From the NCBI GenBank assembly GCA_024235255.1, contig JACKMT010000004.1:62001-126000 (forward strand): 64,000 nucleotides of DNA, written 5' to 3'. Each line of letters begins with the position of its first letter. The first letter of the stretch is position 1. The DNA is from Chromatiaceae bacterium (GTDB lineage Bacteria > Pseudomonadota > Gammaproteobacteria > Chromatiales > Chromatiaceae). Of this stretch, positions 10,015-18,981 are shown one piece after another. The notes below the pieces were generated by a model that was not told where the DNA came from, made no database searches, and worked only from the letters and a program-made list of their open reading frames with translations. Position numbers and translations under genes: made by a program.

Positions 10015-10560
10015 ATGCTGGACTTCTCGAAGAACTACTTTGAGCTATTTGGCCTTCCGGTCGGTTATATCATCGATAAAAACCAATTGGCGGAGCGTTA
10101 CCGCGAGCTCCAACGAGTCGTGCATCCGGACCGCTTCGCCAATGCGACCGAGCAGGAGAGACGCCTCTCCATGCAGGGGGCTGTTCGGATCAATGAAGCC
10201 TATCAGACACTAAAAGATCCGATAGAGCGGGCGCGCTATATGCTCTCGCTTAACGGTATCGAAATGGATGCCCAGCAGGAGACCACCCGGGACAGTGCGT
10301 TTTTAATGGAACAGCTGGAGCTGCGCGAAGAACTGGAGGCGTCGCGTGGTAAACCCGATCCCTATGCCGCCGTCGCTGACCTGATGGCGGAGATTAACCG
10401 GCGCATATCCAATATGGTGGGACAGATGGCGGTTCAGTTCGAAACGCCGACACCGGAGCAGTTGGAGGCGGCGCGGGAGATTCTGCGTAAAATGCAGTTC
10501 CTGCAGAAGTTCCGCCACGATGCCGAGACACTCGAAGCCGAACTCGACGAAGCTTTTTGA
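10015..10560 (+). CDS. hscB: Co-chaperone HscB (Hsc20)
   Basis: This J-domain co-chaperone delivers IscU to HscA and stimulates its ATPase. The 181-residue protein has an N-terminal J domain with the HPD motif at residues 37-39 (VVHPDRF) and a C-terminal three-helix domain that binds IscU. It is nine bases upstream of hscA. Confidence 0.96.
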   Translation: MLDFSKNYFELFGLPVGYIIDKNQLAERYRELQRVVHPDRFANATEQERRLSMQGAVRINEAYQTLKDPIERARYMLSLNGIEMDAQQETTRDSAFLMEQLELREELEASRGKPDPYAAVADLMAEINRRISNMVGQMAVQFETPTPEQLEAAREILRKMQFLQKFRHDAETLEAELDEAF

Positions 10561-10569
10561 CGTTCAATC

Positions 10570-12441
10570 ATGGCCCTGCTCCAACTCTCGGAACCCGGAC
10601 AGTCTCAGGCTCCTCACCAGCACCGGCTGGCGGCGGGAATAGATCTCGGCACCACCAACTCACTGGTAGCCAGCGTTCGCAGCGGCCGGGCGGAGACGCT
10701 GCCTGACGGGCAGGGGAGACATCTGCTGCCATCCGTCGTTCGTTATACAGCTCAAGGCCCCATCGTGGGCTATGATGCCCGTTCCGCTGCGGTGGAAGAT
10801 CCGCTCAACACGATTGGCTCGGTCAAGCGCATGCTCGGTCGCGGCATCGATGAGGTCAACTCTCTCGGCAAACTCCTGCCGTACCGGTTCAGCCGGCAAC
10901 AGACGGCAGTTCCCCGTATTCAGACAGTTGCCGGCGAGCGCACCCCGGTAGAGGTATCGGCGGAGATTCTACGGGTTCTGGCCGCACGCGCGGTGGAGAC
11001 GCTGGGCGGTCCGTTGGAGGGCGTTGTTATCACAGTGCCGGCCTATTTCGACGATGCCCAGCGCCAAGCCACCAAGGATGCGGCCAGACTCGCGGAGATC
11101 AAGGTACTGCGGCTGCTCAATGAGCCCACCGCGGCAGCAGTTGCGTATGGACTCGATTCCGGGTCCGAGGGTGTACACGCTATCTATGACCTGGGGGGCG
11201 GGACCTTCGACATTTCAATCTTGCGGCTGAACCGGGGTGTGTTCGAGGTGCTGTCTACCGGCGGCGACTCAGCCTTGGGTGGCGATGATCTCGATCGTGT
11301 GCTGGCGGAATGGATCATGCAGCAGGCAGGTATAGCGGATGATGTCGATCCCGCTATGCAGCGCCGCCTGATGCGCGACGCCTGTGCGGCCAAAGAGGCG
11401 TTGACTCACACCGAATCCGTCGGACTGGAAGTGGAGTTGGCCAGCGGTAAGTTCTGGCGCGGTGAGTTGAGTCGGCAACAATTCAACCAGCTGGCGGAGC
11501 CGCTGGTGCGGAAAACTCTGACCCCCTGCCGCCGTGCGCTGCGCGATGCAGGCCTGAGTGTTGCCGATATCGAAGATGTGGTGCTGGTGGGTGGATCCAC
11601 CCGTGTGCCGCTGGTGCGCGAGATGGTTTCCCGGTTCTTCGATTCGCCGGCGCTGGGTGAGATCGATCCGGATCGGGTGGTGGCGATCGGCGCGGCGCTG
11701 CAGGCGGATATACTGGCCGGCAACAAGCCGGAAGATGAGATGTTGCTGCTGGATGTCAACCCGCTCTCGCTTGGCATTGAGACCATGGGCGGGCTGGTGG
11801 AGAAGATCATCCCGCGCAACACGACCATCCCGGTTGCCCGTGCCCAAGAGTTCACTACCTTCAAGGATGGTCAAACCGCGATGGCGGTGCATGTGCTCCA
11901 GGGCGAACGCGAGCTGGTAAGCGACTGCCGCAGCCTGGCGCGTTTCGAACTGCGCGGTATACCACCGATGGTTGCGGGTGCGGCGCGGATCCGGGTTACC
12001 TTCGCGGTGGATGCGGACGGCCTGTTACGTGTCGAGGCGCGGGAGGAGAGCACTGGAGTAAACGCCAGTGTACAAATAAAACCCTCATACGGTCTTACCG
12101 ATGAGGAGATTGGTGCGATGCTGCGTGACTCCATGGAGTATGCACAGGAGGATCTGGTCGCGCGTCGCCTGCGCGAGCAGCAAGTAGAGGCGCAGCGTGT
12201 CATAGAGGCGCTCAGCGCAGCTTTGGCAAGTGACGGTGACGACTTGCTGAATGCGCAGGAGCGTGCCGGAATCGAAGCTGCACTCGCCAGATTAATGACA
12301 GTTTCGCAGTCGGATGACCTGCAGGCGATCAAATCGGAAGTTGAGGCGCTCGAGAACTATTGTGAGTTTTACGTCGAGCGGCGCATGAACGCAAATGTCC
12401 GCAAGGCAATGTCCGGCCACCGTGTGGACGAGTTCGAATAG
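10570..12441 (+). CDS. hscA: Hsp70-type chaperone HscA
   Basis: This specialised Hsp70 recognises the LPPVK motif of IscU and drives cluster release with ATP. It is 623 residues. The nucleotide-binding domain has [41 protein letters not shown] and [12 protein letters not shown]. The substrate domain contains [12 protein letters not shown] and the helical lid begins near residue 510. The start lies close behind hscB, consistent with translational coupling. Confidence 0.97.
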   Translation: MALLQLSEPGQSQAPHQHRLAAGIDLGTTNSLVASVRSGRAETLPDGQGRHLLPSVVRYTAQGPIVGYDARSAAVEDPLNTIGSVKRMLGRGIDEVNSLGKLLPYRFSRQQTAVPRIQTVAGERTPVEVSAEILRVLAARAVETLGGPLEGVVITVPAYFDDAQRQATKDAARLAEIKVLRLLNEPTAAAVAYGLDSGSEGVHAIYDLGGGTFDISILRLNRGVFEVLSTGGDSALGGDDLDRVLAEWIMQQAGIADDVDPAMQRRLMRDACAAKEALTHTESVGLEVELASGKFWRGELSRQQFNQLAEPLVRKTLTPCRRALRDAGLSVADIEDVVLVGGSTRVPLVREMVSRFFDSPALGEIDPDRVVAIGAALQADILAGNKPEDEMLLLDVNPLSLGIETMGGLVEKIIPRNTTIPVARAQEFTTFKDGQTAMAVHVLQGERELVSDCRSLARFELRGIPPMVAGAARIRVTFAVDADGLLRVEAREESTGVNASVQIKPSYGLTDEEIGAMLRDSMEYAQEDLVARRLREQQVEAQRVIEALSAALASDGDDLLNAQERAGIEAALARLMTVSQSDDLQAIKSEVEALENYCEFYVERRMNANVRKAMSGHRVDEFE

Positions 12442-12517
12442 CGGCATAAATAACAGATCAGCCAACAGTTGGCGGCGGCCAGAACCGGATCCACGAAAAG
12501 CTCACCGGACAGCAGTT

Positions 12518-12856
12518 ATGACACAGATTATTTTTCTACCCCATGAAGAGATTTGCCCCGAAGGGGCGGTGATCGAAGCCGAGCCCGGTACCAGCATCTG
12601 TGATGCCGCGCTAGCCAATGGCATCGAGATCGAGCACGCTTGCGAGAAATCCTGCGCCTGCACCACATGCCACGTTATTGTGCGCGAGGGATTCGATAGC
12701 TTAGTGGAAGCCGAAGAGGAAGAAGAGGACCTGCTGGATAAGGCGTGGGGTCTCGAGCCCGAATCGAGGCTCAGCTGCCAGGCGCTGGTAGGCGATACCG
12801 ATCTGGTGATTGAGATCCCCAAGTACACCATCAATATGGTCTCCGAAAACCACTGA
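12518..12856 (+). CDS. fdx: ISC-type [2Fe-2S] ferredoxin
   Basis: This adrenodoxin-type ferredoxin supplies electrons for cluster assembly on IscU. From the ATG at 12518 it is 112 residues, with ligands C42, C48, C51 and C87 at the E. coli positions (HACEKSCACTTCH and RLSCQAL). An upstream in-frame ATG at 12395 lies inside hscA and would add an unrelated N-terminus, so I rejected it. An acidic run (EAEEEEED) marks the partner-binding face. Confidence 0.97.
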   Translation: MTQIIFLPHEEICPEGAVIEAEPGTSICDAALANGIEIEHACEKSCACTTCHVIVREGFDSLVEAEEEEEDLLDKAWGLEPESRLSCQALVGDTDLVIEIPKYTINMVSENH

Positions 12857-12872
12857 GTTAGGGAGCGGAAAG

Positions 12873-13070
12873 ATGAGCCTGAAATGGACGGACACTCTGG
12901 ATATAGCGATTGCACTGGATGAAAGCAGACCCGATGTCGATCCCATGTCGGTCAACTTTGTCGACCTGCGCAACTGGATCATGGCGCTGCCTGAATTTGA
13001 CGATGATCCTGCTCGCTGCGGGGAGCGAATTCTGGAGGCAGTGCAGCAGGCGTGGATCGACGAACGCTAG
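12873..13070 (+). CDS. iscX: Fe-S assembly adaptor protein IscX
   Basis: IscX is a 65-residue acidic protein that binds IscS and iron and tunes cluster assembly. Family features are visible: the N-terminal LKWTDTLDIAIAL, the middle VNFVDLRNWIMALPEFDDDP and the C-terminal ILEAVQQAWIDE. The ATG at 12873 has GGGAGCGG upstream. A frame extension back to 12810 would overlap fdx and is not needed. This is the last canonical gene of the isc operon. Confidence 0.95.
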   Translation: MSLKWTDTLDIAIALDESRPDVDPMSVNFVDLRNWIMALPEFDDDPARCGERILEAVQQAWIDER

Positions 13071-13210
13071 CCCACTTGTCCCAATAAATCCTGATCCCGG
13101 CGGGATAAGCGGGTTGAATCACAAAAACATGTAAAAAAAGACTTAATTATTTTGATTTTTTGCCAATATTGCATTTAACTCATAGCAAAGGAGCCTTTGG
13201 GAGGAGTGCC

Positions 13211-13396
13211 TTGAACAGAAACTCAGAGCATGAAATCGATGATGATATGGAAGAGTGGGAGCCCTTCCTTCATCATAGAAATCGCGCACATAGAAAGACC
13301 GGCAGCGAACGCAGGCATTTTGATTATGACGAATCCGGCCATAATCCGGAAAAAAGAAAACGCAAAGTTAGACGCACACCGGAAGTATTCGATTAG
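13211..13396 (+). CDS. Small highly charged protein of unknown function
   Basis: I do not recognise this 61-residue protein. I chose a TTG at 13211 because GGGAGGAG ends five bases upstream; the frame continues to an earlier TTG at 13160 that has no such site. The N-terminal half is acidic (HEIDDDMEEWEPF) and the C-terminal half strongly basic (EKRKRKVRRTP), with several His and Arg residues between. No membrane segment is visible. It lies 140 bases after iscX, possibly as its own unit. The good ribosome-binding site is the main evidence that it is real. Confidence 0.5.
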   Translation: MNRNSEHEIDDDMEEWEPFLHHRNRAHRKTGSERRHFDYDESGHNPEKRKRKVRRTPEVFD

Positions 13397-13692
13397 CCCA
13401 GCCTGACCGGATTAGCGAGTCCAGATGCCGGGGCACCGGCGCCTGGAAATACTGCTTTGTGTTAACTGTCGGAGCCCGTTGTCGCTAATTGAAGGGTTGC
13501 GGCAGCACCTGGCTACACACCAATGAACAGGCGAGCTTCCTTCGTTCATTCCACGCGCAGGAGAGCGTAGTCAATACCCTGGACTGGGTTGTTGCGACGG
13601 TAAATTGCACTGTTATCGAGGTCCGCCGCCGGTAAGGCAGCGGCTCGCGCGGCTAATTTTTGTCATCTATAGGCTTAAGACGCGTACCCCGG

Positions 13693-14562
13693 TTAAGTAA
13701 ATTTGTACATCTCTTTAACGCTGCCTACAATCTGTGGATCCGGCGGCACTGCTATCTTCTTGTCCTTCCCTTCGTATGGCAAGCTGTTCAGAACATAGCG
13801 CATGCAATTGAGGCGTGCCCGTTTTTTACCGTCTGAACGGATAACCGTCCAAGGCGCCCAATCGACGTCAGTCTTCTCGAACATCTTGTTTTTTGCCTCG
13901 GTGAACTCGTCCCAGCGCTTGAGTCCATCTTGATCAACCGGACTCAGCTTCCACTGTTTGAGTTTGTCTGTTTCGCGGGATTTGAAACGACGAAACTGCT
14001 CTTCCCTACTGACTGAGAACCAGAATTTATACAGAATGATGCCGTCATCCGTTAACATTTTTTCGAATACCGGCGCCTGCTTCAGAAACAGCTTATGTTG
14101 CTCCGGCGTACAGAAACCCATCACCGGTTCAACTACGCCGCGGTTATACCAGGAGCGGTCATAGAGCGCCATCTCGCCCTTTGTGGGCAGGGTGGCGACG
14201 TAACGCTGGAAGTACCACTGGCCCTGCTCACGGATACTAGGCACCGTTAGCGCGATTACATGGGCTTGTCTAGGATTCATGTGCTCCATGAAGCGCTTGA
14301 TAGTACCACCCTTTCCTCCGGCATCCCTACCTTCGAAGATCATTACAATGCGTTGACCGGTGTCCCCAACCCACTTCTGAAGTTTCAGCAGTTCTACCTG
14401 CAGCTCTGCCTTCTCCTTCTCATACTGCTCCGTATCCATCTTCGTTTCATAGGGGTACTGTGGGCCGATTATCTGCTTCTTTTTCGAGGTGCTTACCTTT
14501 TCGACAATATGCTCTGGAACCCCATTATCCAATTCCGACGGTTCAAACAATCTTTTCACCAT
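13693..14562 (-). CDS. ppk2: Polyphosphate kinase 2
   Basis: PPK2 enzymes transfer phosphate between polyphosphate and nucleotides, usually making GTP or ATP from the diphosphate. The 289-residue sequence is a single-domain member. The Walker A motif is FEGRDAGGKGG (K84), with MALYDRSWYNR as the Walker B region and a basic lid (RRFKSRETDKLKQWK). The ATG at 14562 follows GAGGAGAG. The next gene upstream on the same strand encodes a sulfur globule protein, so two storage functions lie side by side, though a terminator-like hairpin lies between them. Confidence 0.93.
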   Translation of the reverse strand: MVKRLFEPSELDNGVPEHIVEKVSTSKKKQIIGPQYPYETKMDTEQYEKEKAELQVELLKLQKWVGDTGQRIVMIFEGRDAGGKGGTIKRFMEHMNPRQAHVIALTVPSIREQGQWYFQRYVATLPTKGEMALYDRSWYNRGVVEPVMGFCTPEQHKLFLKQAPVFEKMLTDDGIILYKFWFSVSREEQFRRFKSRETDKLKQWKLSPVDQDGLKRWDEFTEAKNKMFEKTDVDWAPWTVIRSDGKKRARLNCMRYVLNSLPYEGKDKKIAVPPDPQIVGSVKEMYKFT

Positions 14563-14953
14563 ACTTCTCTCCTCAGGCTGGTTAATTTCATTATTTTTTA
14601 ATCTTTTTGTTATAAGTTTAAAATACGGTTTTTATACATTTTGTTTTTGGTACCGGCGTAGGATATACGGCTCAGCCGGGTGTTGAAAGTCTGATTTATA
14701 GAAAACATCGGAAAATGTCGAGGAGCTGCACTCTAGGCGCAATTGCAACAACCTTGTGTGGTTACGGATTTGGCCGGGTGGCCGGAGGGGGGATGGTGGA
14801 TAGTCGCAAGCCAAATGCATTCCAGGGACGGGAAGTCCCTAAATCTGCCAAGCAATAAAGAGTTACACAACAAGTATAAATAAAGAGACTGCCCAGGGGA
14901 GACACACCCTGGGCGGTTTTTTCATTTCCGGCTACTTGGCAGAGTTACTCGGC
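14563..14953. other. 391-base intergenic region between sgp and ppk2
   Basis: No convincing gene is visible. The left part is A/T-rich. The middle contains a small hairpin (GGGAC/GTCCC, near 14824-14838) and G-rich sequence near 14775-14800. The right end holds the terminator-like hairpin at 14891-14922. Both flanking genes run leftward, so the T-tract on the + strand of that hairpin is not explained by them; see findings. Confidence 0.6.
14891..14922 (+). terminator. Intrinsic terminator read on the + strand
   Basis: GCCCAGGG (14891-14898) pairs perfectly with CCCTGGGC (14907-14914) around an eight-base loop and is followed by GGTTTTTTC. On the opposite strand the stem is followed only by AGTCTCTTTATTT, a weaker tract, so termination of the leftward sgp transcript here would be less efficient. 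It may work in both directions. Confidence 0.7.
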
Positions 14954-15286
14954 TCACTTGCTGACAGGTGCCAGTTCTACCGGAGCTGCTGGTGCAGCAG
15001 TAACTGCGGGTACCGGCGCGCCATAAGGGTATGCATTAGGAGCGTAGGCGTAGGGACCATAAGCATAAGGTCCGTTGTAGTAGCGGTTGTGGCCATAACC
15101 GTAGCCTCGCCCGGAGGCGTGAGTATTGGCGCTGGCATTCATGCTCATGCTGAAGTTCCCGTCAGCCGCTCCGTCACCAAAAAACTCGTCGGTGAAGCTG
15201 GAAACCGGATTGCCCCACCAGGCAGAAGCAGAGGCGGATGCGGCAATCAGTACGGAAGCGGCGGCAATTTTGTAGATCTTGTTCAT
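14954..15286 (-). CDS. sgp: Sulfur globule protein (Gly/Tyr-rich, secreted)
   Basis: This 110-residue protein has a signal peptide (MNKIYKIAAASVLIAASASASA, cut before WW). The mature part is low-complexity, rich in Gly, Tyr, Ala, Asn and Pro (SGRGYGYGHNRYYNGPYAYG), and starts WWGNPVSSFTDEFFGDG. This matches the SgpA/SgpB-type envelope proteins of purple sulfur bacteria and thiotrophic symbionts, which coat periplasmic sulfur globules. AGGAGA precedes the ATG, and a strong promoter lies at 15351-15379. The family call rests on composition and the WWG and FGDG signatures recalled from known Sgp proteins. It implies that the organism stores elemental sulfur. Confidence 0.82.
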   Translation of the reverse strand: MNKIYKIAAASVLIAASASASAWWGNPVSSFTDEFFGDGAADGNFSMSMNASANTHASGRGYGYGHNRYYNGPYAYGPYAYAPNAYPYGAPVPAVTAAPAAPVELAPVSK

Positions 15287-15639
15287 GGTAATGTCTCCTG
15301 AAAGATTAAGTTAGAAAGTTTTGTATACTGCATCGCTTAAGTTGAATAACATAATATAAGAATAAACTAATATAGTCAATAATTAGTGTGGAAGTTGTCA
15401 GTCAGGCTATATAAAGGGTGCTATGGTAGAGCCGGACCAGTGCCGAAAATCGCCAATCCAATCGTTAGAGCAGTTATTGGCATCTATACCGGCAATCCGT
15501 CGTCGTTAGCGTAATCTGATCTTTCTGACAGCTATTTTTCGATGGCATACAGCGCTTAAGGTTTGTTTCTCAGTGCCGCTTATTCAATTCTGTTATCATT
15601 AAAATTTATAATAGCAAACTCTCAATAAAGAGAAATTTT
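15287..15639. other. 353-base intergenic region with the sgp promoter
   Basis: This divergent region is A/T-rich compared with the rest of the window. It holds the leftward sgp promoter at its left side. To the right, sequence such as AAAATTTATAATAGCAAACTC just before 15640 may serve the methyltransferase-like gene, but I cannot assign a promoter there with confidence. No small gene is evident. Confidence 0.6.
15351..15379 (-). promoter_or_regulatory. Strong sigma-70-type promoter for sgp
   Basis: Read leftward, TTGACT (15374-15379) and TATTAT (15351-15356) are separated by exactly 17 bases of A/T-rich sequence. Transcription would start near 15344, leaving a leader of about 58 bases before the sgp ATG. 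The match to the -35 and -10 consensus is five of six at each box, fitting a highly expressed structural protein. Confidence 0.75.
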
Positions 15640-16587
15640 ATGATCAGAGGAGTGTTGAAACACCTACCTTATATAAGCCGTCTACACGCTGAAATCGGTG
15701 AACTCAAGAGAGAGATCGGGAGATGGCGTACATGGCAGATTCCGGGGCATTTTTACTCCCCTATTCCTTCCCTGCCAGAGCTTGAGTCCGATCATGAGCG
15801 AATTTTCGGGATCGAATGCGGACAATTGCAAGGCGTGGATTTGAACGAGCCCGGACAGGTCGCGCTGCTCAATGAACTTGCCACCTACTATTCGGAACTG
15901 CCCTTCACAGCAGAGCCGTCTGCTACAAACAGGTACTACTACAACAACGAGTACTATTCCTACTCTGATGCAATCTTTCTCTATGCCATGCTGCGCCGTC
16001 TGACACCCGCCCGACTGATCGAAATCGGATCAGGATTTTCATCTGCAGTCACTCTGGACACCAATGAACGGTTCCTCGAAGGCAAGATGGTGTGTACTTT
16101 CATCGATCCTGATGTAAGCCGAATCAATGGTTTACTGCTAACATCGGACAAACAATCCTGCCGAGTGCTGCAGAATCGAATTCAGGATGTTCCTCTGTCA
16201 ATGTTTGAGGAATTGGAAGCAGGCGATATTCTGTTTGTTGACAGCAGCCATGTCGCAAAGACCGGAAGTGATCTTAACCACATACTTTTTAATATTGTGC
16301 CGATGCTTAAGGTCGGGGTTTATATTCATTTTCACGACATATTCTTCCCTTTCGAATATCCGGAAAAGTGGGTTGCCGCCGGTGTAGCATGGAATGAAGC
16401 ATATCTACTCAGGTCGTTCCTCCAGTTTAACCACGCCTTCAGAGTCGAGCTTTTCACCTCCTATCTGGTAAAGTGTCACACCGCCAAGCTGGAATCACTC
16501 TTCCCGTTAATCGCTGAAAATGAGCCGTTACTCCCTACCTTGCGTGATGCACCCGGTGGCAGTATCTGGTTAAAACGAATCGGTTGA
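15640..16587 (+). CDS. Class I SAM-dependent methyltransferase-like protein
   Basis: The 315-residue protein has a Rossmann-type core. LIEIGSGFSSAVTL (about residue 127) is the glycine-rich SAM loop, FIDPD the acidic strand end, and DILFVDSSH a motif of the Methyltransf_24 type. A following HFHDIFFPFEYP segment resembles the metal-binding HDI of cephalosporin-hydroxylase-like and sugar methyltransferases. The substrate is unknown. An N-terminal coiled segment (LHAEIGELKREIGRW) precedes it. Base composition is more A/T-rich than its neighbours, which suggests transfer. It is the only member of any sugar or antigen cluster here. Confidence 0.75.
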   Translation: MIRGVLKHLPYISRLHAEIGELKREIGRWRTWQIPGHFYSPIPSLPELESDHERIFGIECGQLQGVDLNEPGQVALLNELATYYSELPFTAEPSATNRYYYNNEYYSYSDAIFLYAMLRRLTPARLIEIGSGFSSAVTLDTNERFLEGKMVCTFIDPDVSRINGLLLTSDKQSCRVLQNRIQDVPLSMFEELEAGDILFVDSSHVAKTGSDLNHILFNIVPMLKVGVYIHFHDIFFPFEYPEKWVAAGVAWNEAYLLRSFLQFNHAFRVELFTSYLVKCHTAKLESLFPLIAENEPLLPTLRDAPGGSIWLKRIG

Positions 16588-16705
16588 TATGGATGCCGAA
16601 GCTGACCCGCTGGATTTCTATCGAATCAAATCCGTCGTACTCGGTATACTGAACAGGCGGCCTCTCCCAGGAAGAGAGGCGTAGACAAGCAGGGGTGCGC
16701 AATAC

Positions 16706-17113
16706 ATGAAACCAAGGATCAGTATGATGACGCTTGGGGTCAACAGTCTTACCCGGTCGATTGAGTTCTACCGGAACGGATTGGGTTTTCCGTTGCACGA
16801 GTCGACGCCCGAGGTGGCGTTCTTCAAGCTTGATGGCAGTTGGCTCGGCCTCTACGGACGCGAGGCGCTTGCCAAGGACGCTGGCGTGCCGGCTGAGGGC
16901 AGCGGCTTTAACGGTTTCAGCCTGGCGCACAATGTTGCCTCAGAAGCTGAGGTGGAACAGGTCATCGGGCAGGCGGTAGCAGCCGGCGCAACGCTGATTA
17001 AATCGGCTCAGCGAGTCTTTTGGGGCGGTTACTCGGGTTATTTTGCCGATCCGGACGGGCATCTGTGGGAGGTGGCGCATAACCCTTTTTTCTGGATCGG
17101 ACCAGAGGATTAA
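16706..17113 (+). CDS. VOC (glyoxalase/bleomycin-resistance fold) family protein
   Basis: This 135-residue protein has the paired beta-alpha-beta-beta-beta layout of the vicinal oxygen chelate family. It opens with MMTLGVNSLTRSIEFYRNGLGFPL and ends with the typical YFADPDGHLWEVAHNPF. Members include glyoxalases, dioxygenases and binding proteins, so the substrate cannot be assigned. It stands alone between the methyltransferase-like gene and the pqiA-like gene. A hairpin (GCCTCTC/GAGAGGC, 16660-16680) lies just upstream. Confidence 0.85.
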   Translation: MKPRISMMTLGVNSLTRSIEFYRNGLGFPLHESTPEVAFFKLDGSWLGLYGREALAKDAGVPAEGSGFNGFSLAHNVASEAEVEQVIGQAVAAGATLIKSAQRVFWGGYSGYFADPDGHLWEVAHNPFFWIGPED

Positions 17114-17249
17114 GGCAGTCTAAGGGTGGTGGAGCCAGGGATTGTCGTTATACCGAGGTGCCGGAATTAACGGCCAAGTATATAATAAACATCTTTTAAC
17201 CTGTTCTCCTGCAGATTGCGGGTCACTCAATTAAGCTCTCCGGCCAGGA

Positions 17250-17777
17250 ATGATTACCCCACAATCCCAGTCTAACGCACCGGCTTTCATACCTGAAAGC
17301 ACAGCTCGTAACCTGCGCTGGACACTGCTGGTGGCGGCGATTCTGTTGCTAGTCGGGTTAGTAGCGCCGATGATGACCATCTCCAAATTTGTCTTGGTCA
17401 CGAACTCTTTCTCAGTACTCTCCGGGGTGCTGGAACTGTTCAAAAACGGGCAGTTTCTGCTGTTTCTGATCGTTGCCGGTTTCAGCATCGTTCTGCCTTT
17501 TCTAAAAATCGGCGTGCTTTTCGCGCTGATGAGCAAAAAGGCGCAGCAGAGCGAAAAACTCAACAGATATCTGCAGCTGATGCACGAATACGGTCGTTGG
17601 GCGATGCTCGATGTGATGGTTGTGGCTGTTCTCATCGTTGCGGTGAAACTTGGCGCCATCGTCAGCGTCGAAATCCACTATGGACTGATCGTATTCGGCG
17701 CTGCGGTGTTACTGATCATGTTGGTAACCCGGCGCGTTGTTCAACTTACCGATGGCAACGGCGGTGCTGATTCTTAG
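17250..17777 (+). CDS. PqiA-like inner-membrane protein, single half
   Basis: This 175-residue protein has four likely membrane segments and resembles one of the two repeated halves of PqiA/LetA, which work with MCE proteins in lipid traffic between membranes. Family-like segments are LVGLVAPMMTISKF, LVTNSFSVLSGVLELFKNGQF and YGRWAMLDVMVVAVLI. The zinc-ribbon cysteines of full-length PqiA are absent. No MCE (pqiB or yebT) gene is adjacent. The membrane topology and half-PqiA similarity are clear, while the function is inferred. Confidence 0.75.
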   Translation: MITPQSQSNAPAFIPESTARNLRWTLLVAAILLLVGLVAPMMTISKFVLVTNSFSVLSGVLELFKNGQFLLFLIVAGFSIVLPFLKIGVLFALMSKKAQQSEKLNRYLQLMHEYGRWAMLDVMVVAVLIVAVKLGAIVSVEIHYGLIVFGAAVLLIMLVTRRVVQLTDGNGGADS

Positions 17778-17822
17778 GCGGATTCAGAGCCCTAACCTAT
17801 TTAGTGAGAAGGGGAAAGCCGG

Positions 17823-18233
17823 ATGAACAGACGTATCTACTTCGCCATTGCAGCCGTATTTATCGGCTGGTCGGTGATGGATTTTCTCATTCACGGGGTG
17901 CTGCTTAAGCCGACGTACGCTGCCACCGCGGCACTGTGGCGGCCTGAGGCGGAGATGAAAATGGCGTTGATGTCGGTGGTCACGCTGATCTCTTCCAGCT
18001 GTTTTGTGCTGATCTATGCATTTTGGATTGAGTCCAAATCGACCTTCAGGGCGGTGCAGTACAGTCTGATATTCGGGCTGGCCACCGGGATCAGTATGGG
18101 GTTCGGCAGTTACAGTTATATGCCGATTCCGGCGAGTCTCGCCTGGAGTTGGTTTGCAGCCAGCCTGGCAGAAGCGTTGGTGGCAGGCTTATTGACCGGA
18201 ATAATTGTCCGTACTGCCGAGTCTGATAGCTGA
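17823..18233 (+). CDS. Four-helix membrane protein of unknown function
   Basis: This is a 136-residue protein with four predicted membrane segments (about 5-25, 45-68, 77-98 and 106-128). I do not recognise the family. The loop after helix 1 has KPTYAATAALWRPEAEM, and helix 3 is Gly-rich (GLATGISMGFGSY). AAGGGGAAA lies upstream of the ATG. It follows the PqiA-like gene by 45 bases and is probably cotranscribed with it. Confidence 0.65.
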   Translation: MNRRIYFAIAAVFIGWSVMDFLIHGVLLKPTYAATAALWRPEAEMKMALMSVVTLISSSCFVLIYAFWIESKSTFRAVQYSLIFGLATGISMGFGSYSYMPIPASLAWSWFAASLAEALVAGLLTGIIVRTAESDS

Positions 18234-18502
18234 TACGGGACAGGGCTGGAGCGTCGGGAAATACCCGCAGGTGCCGGCTGCCGCTGCAGCATTTGGAGCG
18301 GAAATCACGCTCCGGATATTGACGGTTGCCCGTTGCTTCGCCAAAATGTTCATAAGCCTTAATAGCGATAGTATAAAAATTATTAAAGATACGGCACGGA
18401 CAACTCCCTGATTTAAACAGTAACCGGCACATCACTCCGTTTAATCAGCCAGTTACGATGAATTCGAGATTGCCCGCGGACCGAACAAGGAGGATCTGTT
18501 CA

Positions 18503-18889
18503 ATGGGCCTGTTTATTGGGAGGATGCTGCTGCTCCCGCTGATACTGTTATCCGCAGGGTGCGGTGTGGATCACCACTTGGACCTGTCGAAGATCGATAA
18601 TCTTAAGTACTCGATTGAGGACGAAGCCGGTCTTCCACAACTACTGCCGTTACCAACCAACAGCAAAGAGTTTGCAAGCCTGGTCGAGTGGCTCGATCAG
18701 AACCGCTCCGGTTGGGAACCCCTGGAGGCGACCCTGCTGCCAGGCGGTTTATCCATCCATGGGGATGGCTTCGATCTGCGAGTGGTTCATCAGACCGCTG
18801 TACTTCGCTATGCTGATGAATCGGGCGAGCACCGGCTGCTGCACAAGAAGATTCCAGCCGAAAAATTTGCATTTCTGATGAATCGATAA
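18503..18889 (+). CDS. Putative lipoprotein of unknown function
   Basis: From the ATG at 18503, which follows AAGGAGG at an ideal distance, the 128-residue product has a lipoprotein signal ending in LSAGC (C20). An earlier in-frame ATG at 18458 would spoil the signal peptide. The mature domain (about 105 residues) has strand-rich sequence around PGGLSIHGDGFDLRVVHQTAVLRYAD. I do not recognise it. The residue after the lipidated Cys is Gly, so outer-membrane targeting by Lol is expected. Confidence 0.7.
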   Translation: MGLFIGRMLLLPLILLSAGCGVDHHLDLSKIDNLKYSIEDEAGLPQLLPLPTNSKEFASLVEWLDQNRSGWEPLEATLLPGGLSIHGDGFDLRVVHQTAVLRYADESGEHRLLHKKIPAEKFAFLMNR

Positions 18890-18981
18890 TCCTGGCGCCG
18901 GGAACCAATTCTGTTCTTTCATGATCTCTGGAATAGATTCAGCAACAACTGAGATCTCTCATCGTACGTTCGTTGAATCGC

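Noticed and set aside
16660..16680. Hairpin GCCTCTC/GAGAGGC considered as a terminator
   Set aside because: No T-tract follows on the + strand and it lies directly upstream of the VOC gene, so terminator function is doubtful.
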